In this document: positions 1 through 8,923 of the stretch, in pieces
Layout: every line of letters begins with the position of its first letter
How positions within the stretch are numbered: the first letter of the stretch is position 1
Assembly (NCBI RefSeq): GCF_021026295.1
Contig: NZ_JAJNDA010000012.1
Location: 124,001-188,000 of the forward strand
Source of the DNA: Actinomycetospora soli
Lineage (GTDB): Bacteria; Actinomycetota; Actinomycetes; Mycobacteriales; Pseudonocardiaceae
Direction: 5' to 3'
DNA length: 64,000 nt
The notes under the pieces: generated by a model
What the model saw: only the letters and a program-made list of their open reading frames with translations
Database searches by the model: none
What the model was told of the DNA's origin: nothing
Position numbers and translations under genes: made by a program

Positions 1-375
1 GTAGACCTTGAGCTTGGACGCCATGGCCCGGCCCAGACGGTTCTTGGGCAGCATGCCCTTGATGGCCTTCTCGACCAGGCGGTCCGGGAAGCGCTCGAGC
101 TCCTCGCCCACGGTGCGCTTCTTGAGGCCGCCGGGGTAGCCGCTGTGGTGGTAGACGAAGCGGTCGTCCCGCTTGCCACCGGTCAGCGCCACCTTCTCCG
201 CGTTCACGATCACCACGAAGTCACCGGTGTCGACGTGCGGGGCGTAGGTCGGCTTGTGCTTGCCCCGCAGCAGCTGGGCGGTCTGGCTGGCCAGCCGGCC
301 GAGCACGACGTCGGAGGCGTCGATGACGTGCCAGGCGCGGTCGATGTCGCCGGGCTTCGGACTGAACGTGCGCAC
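1..375 (-). CDS. rplM: 50S ribosomal protein L13 (C-terminus cut by window edge)
   Basis: This is an early-assembling large-subunit protein bound to 23S rRNA. The 125 codons visible run from a GTG start (VRTFSPKP) through the family segments [14 protein letters not shown] and [13 protein letters not shown] to the conserved [12 protein letters not shown] stretch. About 22 residues are missing beyond position 1, since L13 is usually near 147 aa. A GAGG ribosome site lies 8 nt before the GTG. It follows the two WXG100 genes, as in the mycobacterial ESX-4/rplM/rpsI neighbourhood. rpsI would be expected just outside the window. Confidence 0.96.
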   Translation of the reverse strand, partial: MRTFSPKPGDIDRAWHVIDASDVVLGRLASQTAQLLRGKHKPTYAPHVDTGDFVVIVNAEKVALTGGKRDDRFVYHHSGYPGGLKKRTVGEELERFPDRLVEKAIKGMLPKNRLGRAMASKLKVY

Positions 376-546
376 GGAAGCTACCTCGTCACGGTCATAC
401 TGGGTCTGCGGTACGTCAGGTGGCGGCACACGCGGAGGCCGTACCACGGCCGGATCCGCTGACTGTGTCGCCTCGCGGCAGGCGTCCACCGCGCAACGAC
501 TCTCCAGGGTACGCGGCTGCCCGCGAGGACCCGGCACCCACCCCCG

Positions 547-831
547 TCAGTACCGGGCGGCGTTGCGCGCCTCCACCGCGCGATAGGTCTGCTCGGCCTG
601 CCCCAGCCGTCCCCCGACGAGGCCGAGCACCTGCGCGAGGTCGGCCCACGCGGTGTCGATCTCCCGTTGCCGGGCGCGGTACTGCTCGGCCGCGGCGCCG
701 GTCCAGCCCGCGACGAGCGGCGCGAGCCGCCGTTCGAGGTCGTCGAGCTGGCCGCGGATGCGCGCGGCCGTGGCCGTCACGTTCTGCTGCGCGGCGGACA
801 GCTCGCCGAAGGTCACGCGGATCTCGTCCAT
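547..831 (-). CDS. esxT: WXG100 (ESAT-6-like) protein, EsxT-like
   Basis: This is a 94-residue small helical-hairpin protein of the WXG100 family, the usual substrates or co-factors of type VII secretion. The hairpin turn carries W-T-G near residue 43, flanked by two predicted long helices. A YxxxE sequence (YRAVE) near the C-terminus resembles the YxxxD/E export signal. It lies 10 nt after the second WXG100 gene and next to rplM, the position of EsxT in the mycobacterial ESX-4 locus. EsxT naming rests on position, because WXG100 sequences diverge too fast for orthology by eye. Confidence 0.85.
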   Translation of the reverse strand: MDEIRVTFGELSAAQQNVTATAARIRGQLDDLERRLAPLVAGWTGAAAEQYRARQREIDTAWADLAQVLGLVGGRLGQAEQTYRAVEARNAARY

Positions 832-841
832 GTCGTCCTCC

Positions 842-1153
842 TCAGCCCAGTGCCCGGCCGATGCGCGAGGTCGTCGCCGCGACCTCGTCCTCGGCCGCCC
901 GGTACCCCACGGCGGAGGCCTGCACGGACTCCGCGATGGCCCCGAGAGCGGCGTTGATCCGGTTCGCGTCGTCGTTCCAGCGCGCCATCAGCTGCGTGAA
1001 GGCCGTCGACGCGTCGCCGCGCCAGGTCGCCTCCAGCGGGACCAGCTGGGCGCGCAGCTGCGCCAGCTGCGCGCCGATCTGGTCCCGCACCTCCAGGACG
1101 TGCCGACCGGCGCCCTGCATCAGCTGCGTCTCGGTCCCGAACTGTCCCGCCAT
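842..1153 (-). CDS. esxU: WXG100 (ESAT-6-like) protein, EsxU-like
   Basis: This 103-residue WXG100 protein has a W-R-G turn near residue 44 between two predicted helices, and YRAAE (YxxxE) near its C-terminus. It is adjacent to and co-directional with the EsxT-like gene, so the two probably form a heterodimer, as WXG100 pairs normally do. It lies about 90 nt downstream of the Hsp70-like ESX-associated gene, matching the mycobacterial order Rv3446c-esxU-esxT-rplM. It is expected to be exported through the EccC4/EccD4 membrane complex. Both partners carrying YxxxE is unusual. Confidence 0.85.
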   Translation of the reverse strand: MAGQFGTETQLMQGAGRHVLEVRDQIGAQLAQLRAQLVPLEATWRGDASTAFTQLMARWNDDANRINAALGAIAESVQASAVGYRAAEDEVAATTSRIGRALG

Positions 1154-1241
1154 CGGAGCTCCCTCCCGTGTGTCGCCCTCGACGGTGACATCCCGACGGC
1201 GGGTGCGGGTGCGGTTCGGGAGAACTCGTGCGAGCCCGTGC

Positions 1242-3113
1242 TCAGGGCGGGCTGCGCAGTGTCCCCACCACCCGTTCGCAGGCCGCGAGGACCGCGTCGC
1301 GGGAGGCGTCGTCGTGGCGGCAGCCGACCGAGATCTGCGTGGCGCCGAGGAAGAGCACCACCCAGTCCACGGTCGTCCCGGGGACCGGCACCTGTCGGTA
1401 GGTCGCCGCGTCGCGGCCGGCGAAGGTCGTCTCCGGCCGCAGGTCGGAGACGCCGCCGCCCGCCGACCGCGCGGCCTCGAAGCCGGCGAGCAGCTGGGAG
1501 CGCGCCGCCACCGGGTCCGGCGTGGCCAGCGCGCTCTCCTGCACCGCGATCAGGTTCGGCCCGGTCGGCTGCCCGGCCGGGCGGATGCGGCTGCGGCGCG
1601 ACTCGGCGTCCGACCCGTCGGTGGTCCACCCGGCGGGTAGCTCGTAGGCGTGGGCGAACACCGAGACCACGGTCGGCGGGGTCGCCCCCGCCGACGGGGT
1701 GTCGCCGCCGCGCAGCCCGGCCACGGCGAGGATCACGACGACGACCGCGACGGTCGCGGCCGCGACCAGGCCCGCCCGCCGGCGGGCGCTCCACGCCTCC
1801 GGGCCGCCCTCGGGGGTCTCGATCCGGGCCGGGAGCCGGCCGGCGGGCACGAGCTCGTGGGCGATCCGCACGGTCGGGCCGTCCGGGTCGGACCGGGGCG
1901 CCGCCGCCGACGGGGGCGGTCCGCCGGGCACGGGCGGCGCGGACGATGCCGGCCGGGGGCCCGGGTCCGGGCGTCGCGGCGGGGCACCGGCCGGGACCGC
2001 GACCGGCCAGTCGGGCAGCAGGACCGGGCGCGCGGGCGGGGCGGCGGGTGGCGCCGGGGCGACCGCGGGCGCCGGGGCCGCGGCCAGCAGGGCGCCGCGG
2101 GCCACCACCGTGCGGGGGTCGGCCGGCACCACCGGGGGCACGCCGAGCGCGCGGTGCACGAGCGTGGCCAGCAGCGGCGTCCGGGCGAGCCCGCCGACGA
2201 GGCGCACGTCCAGCCGGGACGCGGCGACCCCCGCCTCGGCGACCACCCCGGAGAGCAGCGCGACCAGGTCGCCGCACGAGTCCCGGAGCAGGTCCTCGAG
2301 CTCGCCGCGCGAGCACCACGCGCTGCCCGCCGCGCCCGGCAGCGGGATCTCGGCCTGCTCGGACTCGGACAGCCGTTCCCGGGCGTCCCGGACGTCCTCG
2401 ACGAGCACCTGGCGGTGGCGGCGCTCCGGCAGGTCCACGCCCGCCACCACCGCGCGCACCCGGTCGGTGCCGGGGCCGTCGTCGGGCAGTCCGGCGACGA
2501 GGTGGGCGAGGACCAGCTCGTCGGCGTCGTCCCCGCCGAAGTCCCCGGAGGCGCGGTGCGCGAGCACCGTGCCGTCCCCGTCGACGACCGCGGCGCTCGC
2601 CCCGCGCGCCCCGACGTCGAGCACGGCGGTCGGCCCGCCGCGGCCGGCGGGACGCATCCACCGGGCGTGCGCCGCCGCGGCGACCGGTTCGGGCACCAGG
2701 ACGAGCTCGGCGGCGAGGCCGGTGCCCGCCCGGCGCAGGACCTCACGACGACGCCCGCCCCAGCCGGGCGGGTGCGTGAGCACGAGGACGTCCGGGCGTT
2801 CGCCGCGCAGCGCCGGGGCGGCCCGGTCCACGGCCGCCGCGAGGACGGCGCCGAGCGCCTCGACGACGCCGACCGTGCGGGTGCCGAGCAGCAGGGCGTC
2901 GGCGTCGATGTGGCGGCGCGGGCGGGGTTCGAACCGGCTCGGGTCGGCGGCGGCCCGCGCCCGCGCCTCGGCCCCGGTCACCAGGGCGGCGCCGTCCGGC
3001 GCGAACACCGCCGCGAGGTCCGGGGCGAGCTCGACCGCCTCGGCGCCGCCGCCGGGGTCGACCACCGCCACGACCGCGGTGTCGCCGAGGTCGACCGCGA
3101 TCCGGCGGCTCAC
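1242..3113 (-). CDS. type VII secretion-associated protein, Rv3446c family, with Hsp70/actin-fold N-terminal domain
   Basis: This 623-residue protein starts at a GTG overlapping the eccC4 stop (GTGA). Residues 1-345 read like an Hsp70/actin-type nucleotide-binding domain. Visible elements are a phosphate-1 loop DLGDT (8-12), THPPGWG (113-119), EPVAAAAHA (142-150, compare EPTAAA of DnaK), a phosphate-2 loop DVGARGAS (166-173) and an adenosine-site VGGLARTP (306-313). A proline/alanine linker (about 346-440), one transmembrane helix (about 448-467) and a roughly 150-residue C-terminal domain follow. The C-terminal part and gene position match the Rv3446c family of ESX-4. No substrate-binding Hsp70 domain is visible. 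Its role in secretion is unknown; ATP binding is inferred. Confidence 0.8.
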   Translation of the reverse strand: MSRRIAVDLGDTAVVAVVDPGGGAEAVELAPDLAAVFAPDGAALVTGAEARARAAADPSRFEPRPRRHIDADALLLGTRTVGVVEALGAVLAAAVDRAAPALRGERPDVLVLTHPPGWGGRRREVLRRAGTGLAAELVLVPEPVAAAAHARWMRPAGRGGPTAVLDVGARGASAAVVDGDGTVLAHRASGDFGGDDADELVLAHLVAGLPDDGPGTDRVRAVVAGVDLPERRHRQVLVEDVRDARERLSESEQAEIPLPGAAGSAWCSRGELEDLLRDSCGDLVALLSGVVAEAGVAASRLDVRLVGGLARTPLLATLVHRALGVPPVVPADPRTVVARGALLAAAPAPAVAPAPPAAPPARPVLLPDWPVAVPAGAPPRRPDPGPRPASSAPPVPGGPPPSAAAPRSDPDGPTVRIAHELVPAGRLPARIETPEGGPEAWSARRRAGLVAAATVAVVVVILAVAGLRGGDTPSAGATPPTVVSVFAHAYELPAGWTTDGSDAESRRSRIRPAGQPTGPNLIAVQESALATPDPVAARSQLLAGFEAARSAGGGVSDLRPETTFAGRDAATYRQVPVPGTTVDWVVLFLGATQISVGCRHDDASRDAVLAACERVVGTLRSPP

Positions 3114-6100
3114 CGGTCCCCACCCCCGGGCGCCCGGATCGGCTCGTCGGGATCGCGCCAGGCGAGCTGGACGAGCGTCTCGCCGTGGCGGCGGGTCACG
3201 AGCACCGCCCGGCCGGGCGGCCGCGGTCCGGGCCGGGCCGTCCCGACCAGCGGGCCCTCGTCGCGGCTGCCGTGGCCGACGAGGCCGGGTGTGGCGAGTT
3301 CGCGCAGGCGGGCGAGCACCGGCTCGAACATCGCCCGCGACGTGCCGCCGACGCGCCGCGCGAGGACGACGTGCAGGCCGATGTCCTTGGCCTGGGCGAG
3401 GAGGTCGAGCAGGGCCGTGAGCGGGTTGCCGGCGGCGGTGGCGACCAGGTCGTAGTCGTCGACCAGCAGGAAGACCTCCGGCCCGGTCCACCACGAGCGC
3501 GCCCGCAGCTGCTCGGGGGTGACGTCGGGCCCCGGGAGCCGGCGGCGCAACGACGCGACGAGATCGGTCATCGCCTCGGTGAGCGCGTCCGCGGTGGAGG
3601 TGTAGCTGATGAGGTGCTCGGCGTCGACGGCGCCGAGCAGGCCGCGGCGGTAGTCGACGATCATCAGCCGGGCCTGCGCGGGCGTGTAGCGGGTGACCAC
3701 CTGGTGGGCCAACAGCCGCAGGAACGACGTCTTGCCGGACTCGCCGTCGGCGTAGACGAGCAGGTGCGGGTCCGCCGCCACGTCGAGCAGCACCGGCGCG
3801 AGCCGGTCCTCGTCCACCCCGATCGGCAGCAGGTGCCGTTCCCCGTCGTCCGGCCCGGGCAGCGCGGCGACGTCCACCCGGTCCGGCAGCAGCTCGACCG
3901 GCGCCACCCCCGGCCCGGGCCACGCGGCGGCGACCCCGGCCACCAGGTCCGGCTCCGGGAGGGCGACGAGGACGTGGCTGCGGTCGGGGGCGATGCCGTG
4001 CCCCGGACGCCCGGCGGGCACCGCGGCCGCCACCCGCCGGTCCACCTCGGACTCGCCGGGATCGCCGAGCCGCAGCTCGATCCGGGTGCCGAGCAGGTCC
4101 TTCAGGGCGGGGCGTAGGTCGGCCCAGCGGCCCACGCCGATCGCCACGTGCACGCCGTAGGACAGACCGGTCGTCGCCAGCGTGAGCACCGTCGACTCGA
4201 GCGCGTCGTGGTCGGTGCGGAAGGCGTGCCAACCGTCGATCACGAGAACGAGGTCGCCGGACGGCTCGGGCAGGTCCTCGCCCCGCCGACGCCGCTCCCG
4301 CAGGTCGGCCACGGAGGCGATGCCGCGCTCGCGGAACCAGCGTTCCCGGGCGCGGGCCACCGCGGCGACCTCGGCGACGACCCGGCGCACCAGGTCGGTG
4401 TCGCCCCGCCCGGCGACCGTGCCCACGTGCGGGAGCGCCGCCAGCCCGGCGAGCGTGCCGCCGCCGAGGTCGACGACGTGGAAGCCGAGCTCGTCCGGGG
4501 TGTGCGTGAGCGCCGCGGAGCAGACCAGGGTCCGCAGCAGCGTCGAGGTCCCCGCCCGCGGACCGCCCGCGACGCCGACGTGGCCCGCCGCCCCCGACAG
4601 GTCGGCCCAGAGCACCTCGCGGCGCTGCTCGTAGGGCCGGTCGACGAGGCCGAGCGGCAGGCGCAGCGTGCCGTTGGCGGGGAAGCCGGGGGCCTCCCGG
4701 CCGCGGTCGGTGTCCTCGAGCGGCGGCAGCAGCGACGTCAGCCCGATCGGACCGGCCAGCGGCGGCAGCCACACCTCGTGCGCGGGCGGTCCCGCGTCGC
4801 GCAGCCGGTCGACCACCGTGTCCAGCACGCTGGGCGCCGCGTCGTCGACCTCGCCCGGGCCGTCGTCGGCCCGCGGCGCGGGCGCCCCGCCCGGCGGGTC
4901 GACCCAGCCCCCGTGGAACGGCCGGGGCTCGGGCGGGCGCGCCTCCGCGCCGGTGTCCGCGGCGAGCGCGGTGCGCCGTCCGACCGGGCGCCGGACCGGG
5001 CCCGACACGTAGCCCGCGGTGAACCGGACCATCGTCGAGGTGTCCGAGCGCAGGTAGCCGGTGCCGGGGACGGCGGGCAGCGACGCCGCGTCCGGGACGC
5101 CGAGCACGGCGCGGGAGTCGGCCGCGGAGAAGGTCCGCAGCCCGATCCGGTATGAGAGGTGGGACTCCAGGCCGCGCAGCCGCCCCTCGTCGACGCGCTG
5201 CGAGGCGAGCAGCAGGTGGATCTGCAGCGAGCGGCCGAGGCGCCCGATCGCGGTGAACAGGTCGGCCAGGTCCGGCTTCTGGTGCAGCAGCTCGGAGAAC
5301 TCGTCGACGACGACGAACAGCGCGGGCAGCGGGGTCAGGTCGGCCCCGCGCTCCCGCGCGCGTTCGTAGTCCGCCACGCTCGCGAGGTTCCCCGCGGCCC
5401 GCAGGAGTTCCTGACGACGGGTCATCTCGCCCGCGAGGGCGTCCTGCATGCGGTCGACGAGCGCGAGGTCGTCGGCGAGGTTCGTGATGACCGCGGCGAC
5501 GTGCGGCGCCGCCGCGAGCCCGGCGAAGGTGGCGCCGCCCTTGAAGTCGACGAGCACGAGGTTGAGCGCGGCCGAGGAGTGCGTCGTGATCAGCCCGAGG
5601 ACGAGGGTCCGCAGGAGCTCCGACTTGCCCGAGCCGGTGGCGCCGACGCAGAGCCCGTGCGGGCCCATCCCCTCCTGGGCGGCCTCCTTGAGGTCGAGCT
5701 CGACCGGCTCCCCGTCCTCGCCGAGCCCGAACGGCACGCGGAGGCGCTCCCGCGGCGCCCGGGGCCGCCAGGCGGTGCCGACGTCGAAGGTGTCGGGGGT
5801 GCCGGGGACCCCGAGCAGGTCGAGCAGACCCGGCGTCGCCGGCCCGGGTCCCTCGGGCGCGGAGGCGGGCGTGCGGCACGGGGCGAGCCGCCGGGCGAGG
5901 GCCTCGGCCTCCGGTGCGCGCAGGACGTCCGGCCGCCCGAACCACTCGACGCCGACGTCGGTCGCCGCGCCGATCCGGTCGAGGCCCGGGTGCTGCGGGT
6001 CGGGCGCGACGACCAGCCGCAGGCCGCGGCGGGCGACCAGCGCGTCGAGCCGTCCGCCCAGGTCGATCAGGGTGAGCCCGGCGAGGCCCTCGTCGCCCGG

Positions 6101-7108
6101 GTCGTCCGGGGCGCCCGCCCCGTCGCCGACGTCGCCGCCGTCGCAGACCACCACCACGTGCGGCGCGACCGGACCCGCGTCCCGGCTGAAGCGCGCCCGG
6201 TCGGCGAGCTCGGGGGCCAGCCACGTCCGCACCGTGGCGAGCGACGAGGCGATCATGCGGACCGGTCCGGCGCCGTCGTGCAGGCGCGGGTGGGCCACGT
6301 GCGGGAGCCACTTCACCCACTCCCAGTCCGCGCGTGCCCGGTCGCCCGCCACGACGGCGAGCCGCAGGTCGTCCGGCGAGTGCAGCGTGACCAGCTGGGC
6401 GACGAGCGCCCGGACGAGCGCGCGGCGCCGTTCCCGCCCGACCGGGCTCGCGTCGGGCCCGGTGACCGCGACGGCGGCGAAGGCCCGCAGCGACACCGCC
6501 GTGGGCAGCGCCTCGACCACCGAGTGCGCCCGCACGAAGCGGCGCAGGGCCGCCGTCGTCACCGGCTCCAGGTCGGCGACCGGGCCGGTCTGCGGCGGCA
6601 CGAGCGCGGTGGCCAGGCGCTGGGCGCCGCGGCCGACCCGGACGTGGCCGAAGTCGGGGTCGCCCGGCCGCCGCTCCCAGGTGCGCGGTCCACGGGCGAG
6701 GCCCACGAGCGCGTCCGGGTCGGGGTGGGTCCACTCCAGGCTGGCGCGCTGCTCGGCGGCCACCGTGCGGGTCCGGCGGCGGACCTGGGCGAGGTAGCGC
6801 AGGTAGTCGGCCCGCTCGGCGTCGGCCTCGGCCCGGCGCTGGGCGCCGCCGCGGGAGAACCCGCCCGCGACCATCCCGAGGGTCGACAGCGCGATCATGC
6901 CGCCGAAGAGCCACGACGTCGGGTTGTCGATGCCGAGCACCACGATGAAGCCGACCGAGGCGAGCAGCATCACCACGGGCAGCAGACGCGGCAGCAGACC
7001 GGCGGGCGCGAGGCGGGGTTCCTCCGGCGGCGCCTCGAGCGCGAGTTCGCCGCCGGGCATGGCCGGGGCGGCCTCGCGCGGCCCGCGCCGGACGACCTGC
7101 GTGCCCAC
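3110..7108 (-). CDS. eccC4: ESX-4 secretion ATPase EccC
   Basis: This 1332-residue FtsK/SpoIIIE-family motor recognises substrates and powers type VII secretion. The GTG start has GGAGG 6 nt upstream and gives the typical VVRRGPR N-terminus. Two transmembrane helices (about 41-60 and 66-84) precede three ATPase domains in one chain. Domain 1 has a canonical Walker A GATGSGKSE (K495) and Walker B LFVVVDE. Domain 2 has GGPRAGTST near residue 846, with threonine in place of the Walker lysine, and Walker B LVLVIDG. Domain 3 has DGESGKTS near 1117 and VFLLVDD. It begins the minus-strand arm of the locus and shares a roughly 150-bp divergent promoter region with eccD4. Confidence 0.95.
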   Translation of the reverse strand: MGTQVVRRGPREAAPAMPGGELALEAPPEEPRLAPAGLLPRLLPVVMLLASVGFIVVLGIDNPTSWLFGGMIALSTLGMVAGGFSRGGAQRRAEADAERADYLRYLAQVRRRTRTVAAEQRASLEWTHPDPDALVGLARGPRTWERRPGDPDFGHVRVGRGAQRLATALVPPQTGPVADLEPVTTAALRRFVRAHSVVEALPTAVSLRAFAAVAVTGPDASPVGRERRRALVRALVAQLVTLHSPDDLRLAVVAGDRARADWEWVKWLPHVAHPRLHDGAGPVRMIASSLATVRTWLAPELADRARFSRDAGPVAPHVVVVCDGGDVGDGAGAPDDPGDEGLAGLTLIDLGGRLDALVARRGLRLVVAPDPQHPGLDRIGAATDVGVEWFGRPDVLRAPEAEALARRLAPCRTPASAPEGPGPATPGLLDLLGVPGTPDTFDVGTAWRPRAPRERLRVPFGLGEDGEPVELDLKEAAQEGMGPHGLCVGATGSGKSELLRTLVLGLITTHSSAALNLVLVDFKGGATFAGLAAAPHVAAVITNLADDLALVDRMQDALAGEMTRRQELLRAAGNLASVADYERARERGADLTPLPALFVVVDEFSELLHQKPDLADLFTAIGRLGRSLQIHLLLASQRVDEGRLRGLESHLSYRIGLRTFSAADSRAVLGVPDAASLPAVPGTGYLRSDTSTMVRFTAGYVSGPVRRPVGRRTALAADTGAEARPPEPRPFHGGWVDPPGGAPAPRADDGPGEVDDAAPSVLDTVVDRLRDAGPPAHEVWLPPLAGPIGLTSLLPPLEDTDRGREAPGFPANGTLRLPLGLVDRPYEQRREVLWADLSGAAGHVGVAGGPRAGTSTLLRTLVCSAALTHTPDELGFHVVDLGGGTLAGLAALPHVGTVAGRGDTDLVRRVVAEVAAVARARERWFRERGIASVADLRERRRRGEDLPEPSGDLVLVIDGWHAFRTDHDALESTVLTLATTGLSYGVHVAIGVGRWADLRPALKDLLGTRIELRLGDPGESEVDRRVAAAVPAGRPGHGIAPDRSHVLVALPEPDLVAGVAAAWPGPGVAPVELLPDRVDVAALPGPDDGERHLLPIGVDEDRLAPVLLDVAADPHLLVYADGESGKTSFLRLLAHQVVTRYTPAQARLMIVDYRRGLLGAVDAEHLISYTSTADALTEAMTDLVASLRRRLPGPDVTPEQLRARSWWTGPEVFLLVDDYDLVATAAGNPLTALLDLLAQAKDIGLHVVLARRVGGTSRAMFEPVLARLRELATPGLVGHGSRDEGPLVGTARPGPRPPGRAVLVTRRHGETLVQLAWRDPDEPIRAPGGGDR

Positions 7109-7175
7109 ACCCCTCCTCCCGCGACCGGCCGGTGCGGATCTCCGTGTTCGCCCCACCACGGCTCGGCGTGCTGGC

Positions 7176-7182
7176 CATACTA
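7176..7182. promoter_or_regulatory. overlapping divergent -10-like elements between eccC4 and eccD4
   Basis: The 150-bp gap between the divergent eccC4 and eccD4 genes has one AT-rich spot, ccatactagg. It reads CATACT as a -10 on the plus strand (7176-7181) and TAGTAT as a -10 on the minus strand (7182-7177). It lies about 70-80 nt from both start codons. No good -35 is visible for either direction, so this is a tentative shared promoter. Confidence 0.35.
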
Positions 7183-7258
7183 GGGAGCCGATCACCCGGT
7201 CGGGGCCGGTTCGGCCGGGTCGGCGGCAGGTCCGGGACAGGGCCGGGAGGACACGGAG

Positions 7259-8923
7259 GTGGCCGGGGTGAGCACCGGGAACGGCCGCACGACGGCGCCG
7301 GTCCGGCGGGAGGAACCGGCCGGGGACCGCACCCCGGCCGTGCCCGCCGTGCCGGTCGGCCCGTCGTCGCCGTCGGTGTCCGGCCCGCCGGCGACGGCCG
7401 TCACCCGGGTGTCGGTGCTGGCGCCGACCACGCGGGCCGACCTCGCGCTGCCCGGCGACGTCCCGGTCGGCGAGCTGCTCCCGGTGCTGGTCGACCTCAC
7501 CGACGCCGCCGGCCCCGGCCCCACGCCCCGGGCCCGCGGCCGGCACGTCCCGGTGCGCAGCGCGGACCGCGCGGGCGCGACCGGGTGGACGCTCGCCCTG
7601 CTCGGCCAGGCTCCCGCCGACCCACGGTCCTCCCTCGACGAGCTGGGGGTGCTCGACGGCGACCAGCTCGTCCTGCGCCGCCGCGAGGACGCCGCGCCCG
7701 CGCCGCTCTACGACGACGTCGTCGACGCCGTGGCCGAGTCGCGGCCCGCCGGGTTCCGGGCCTGGGACGCGGGCTGGGCGCACCGCTGCGGCCTGGTCGG
7801 CGCGGTCGTCGCCGGTGCGACCGTGCTCGGGGCCCTCGTCGCGGCCGGACGCGGCCCGGGTACCGGGGGCGGTGCGCTCACCGCGGGCGCGGCCGGGGTC
7901 GTCGCGCTCGCCGGGATCGTGCTGGCGGTGACGGCGGCGCGGTTCGCCCACCGCCCCGGACCGGCCGCCGTGCTCGTCGCCCTCGCGGCCGGCGCCGCCG
8001 CGGTGTGCGGCCTGGCGGTCGTCGGCGGCCCGGACGGCGCGCCGCTGACCGCCGGGCTCGGTGCGGCCCACCTGCTCGTCGCGTCCGCCCTCGCGCTCGT
8101 CGCCGCAGGCACCGTGCTGCTGGCCGCGCCGCGCACCGACCGGGTCGCCCTCGCCGTCGGGACCGCGCTGGCGACGGCCGCCGCCCTCGGCACCGCCACC
8201 GGGGCGGTCGCCACCGTCGCGGCTGCCGTGGCGGCCGCCCGCGGGGCCGGTCCCGTCGAACCCGCGGCCGTCGCCGCCGGGGCGGGCGCCCTCGCACTCG
8301 TCGCGCTGTCCGCGCTGCCCCGGCTCGCGGTCGCGCTCGCGCGGCTCCCGCTGCCCGAGGTCCCGCTCTCCGCCGCCGAGGACGACGCCTCCGACGCCTC
8401 CGAGGCCGCCGCCGACGGCCCGGCCGCCGGGGCCGGCGACCCCGTCGCGCTCGACCGCCGCACGGACCGGGCCCACGCGCTCCTGACGGGGCTGGCGGGC
8501 GGCACCGTCGCGGTCCTCGTCGTGGCGGTCGTGGTGCTCGGCCTCGCGCCGGCGCCCGGCTGGCGGGGCACCCTCGGGGCCGTCCTCGGGGTGCTGCTCG
8601 TGGCGCTCGCAGCGCTGCGCTCCCGCAGCCACGCCAACGCCGTGCCCGCGGCGGTCCTGCTGCTCGGGTCGCTCGTCGGGGCCGCGGCGCTCGGGATCGG
8701 TGCGGTGGCCGCCGCGCCCTCGGGGGCCGCCCGGCTCGGCGTCGGGCTGGCGGCGGCGGTCGTCGGGGCCGCCGTCGTGCTCCTCGGCGCGCTCGGTCCG
8801 CGCCGCCGCCCCGGGCCGGGGGTCCGGCGGGCGGTGGACCTCGCCGAGGGCGTCGCCATCGCCGCCGTGGTACCCCTGGCCTGCGCCGTGGCGGACCTGT
8901 TCGCGGTGGTGCGGCTGCTGTGA
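7259..8923 (+). CDS. eccD4: ESX-4 membrane channel protein EccD
   Basis: This 554-residue integral membrane core component of the type VII translocon has an N-terminal ubiquitin-like (YukD-type) cytosolic domain of about 110 residues, containing SVLAPTTRADLALPGDVPVG and ELGVLDGDQLVLRR. Roughly eleven hydrophobic Ala/Val/Leu-rich segments follow, broken by one acidic cytosolic loop (AEDDASDASEAAADG, near residue 375). Two in-frame GTG starts, 7259 and 7268, each have a GGAGG-like site 8 nt upstream; the longer is given. It opens the plus-strand arm eccD4-mycP4-eccE-orf232. Its stop overlaps the mycP4 start by 4 nt, so translation is probably coupled. Confidence 0.93.
   Translation: MAGVSTGNGRTTAPVRREEPAGDRTPAVPAVPVGPSSPSVSGPPATAVTRVSVLAPTTRADLALPGDVPVGELLPVLVDLTDAAGPGPTPRARGRHVPVRSADRAGATGWTLALLGQAPADPRSSLDELGVLDGDQLVLRRREDAAPAPLYDDVVDAVAESRPAGFRAWDAGWAHRCGLVGAVVAGATVLGALVAAGRGPGTGGGALTAGAAGVVALAGIVLAVTAARFAHRPGPAAVLVALAAGAAAVCGLAVVGGPDGAPLTAGLGAAHLLVASALALVAAGTVLLAAPRTDRVALAVGTALATAAALGTATGAVATVAAAVAAARGAGPVEPAAVAAGAGALALVALSALPRLAVALARLPLPEVPLSAAEDDASDASEAAADGPAAGAGDPVALDRRTDRAHALLTGLAGGTVAVLVVAVVVLGLAPAPGWRGTLGAVLGVLLVALAALRSRSHANAVPAAVLLLGSLVGAAALGIGAVAAAPSGAARLGVGLAAAVVGAAVVLLGALGPRRRPGPGVRRAVDLAEGVAIAAVVPLACAVADLFAVVRLL

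Noticed and set aside
653-2779. 708-residue plus-strand open frame opposite the WXG100 and Hsp70-like genes
   Set aside because: It is Arg/Pro/Ala-rich with no domain. It arises because antisense frames of high-GC genes lack stops, and the minus-strand genes explain the region fully.
7132-8919. upstream extension of the mycP4 frame across eccD4
   Set aside because: Arg/Gly-rich shadow of eccD4. The GTG at 8920 overlapping the eccD4 stop gives a normal signal peptide and protease.
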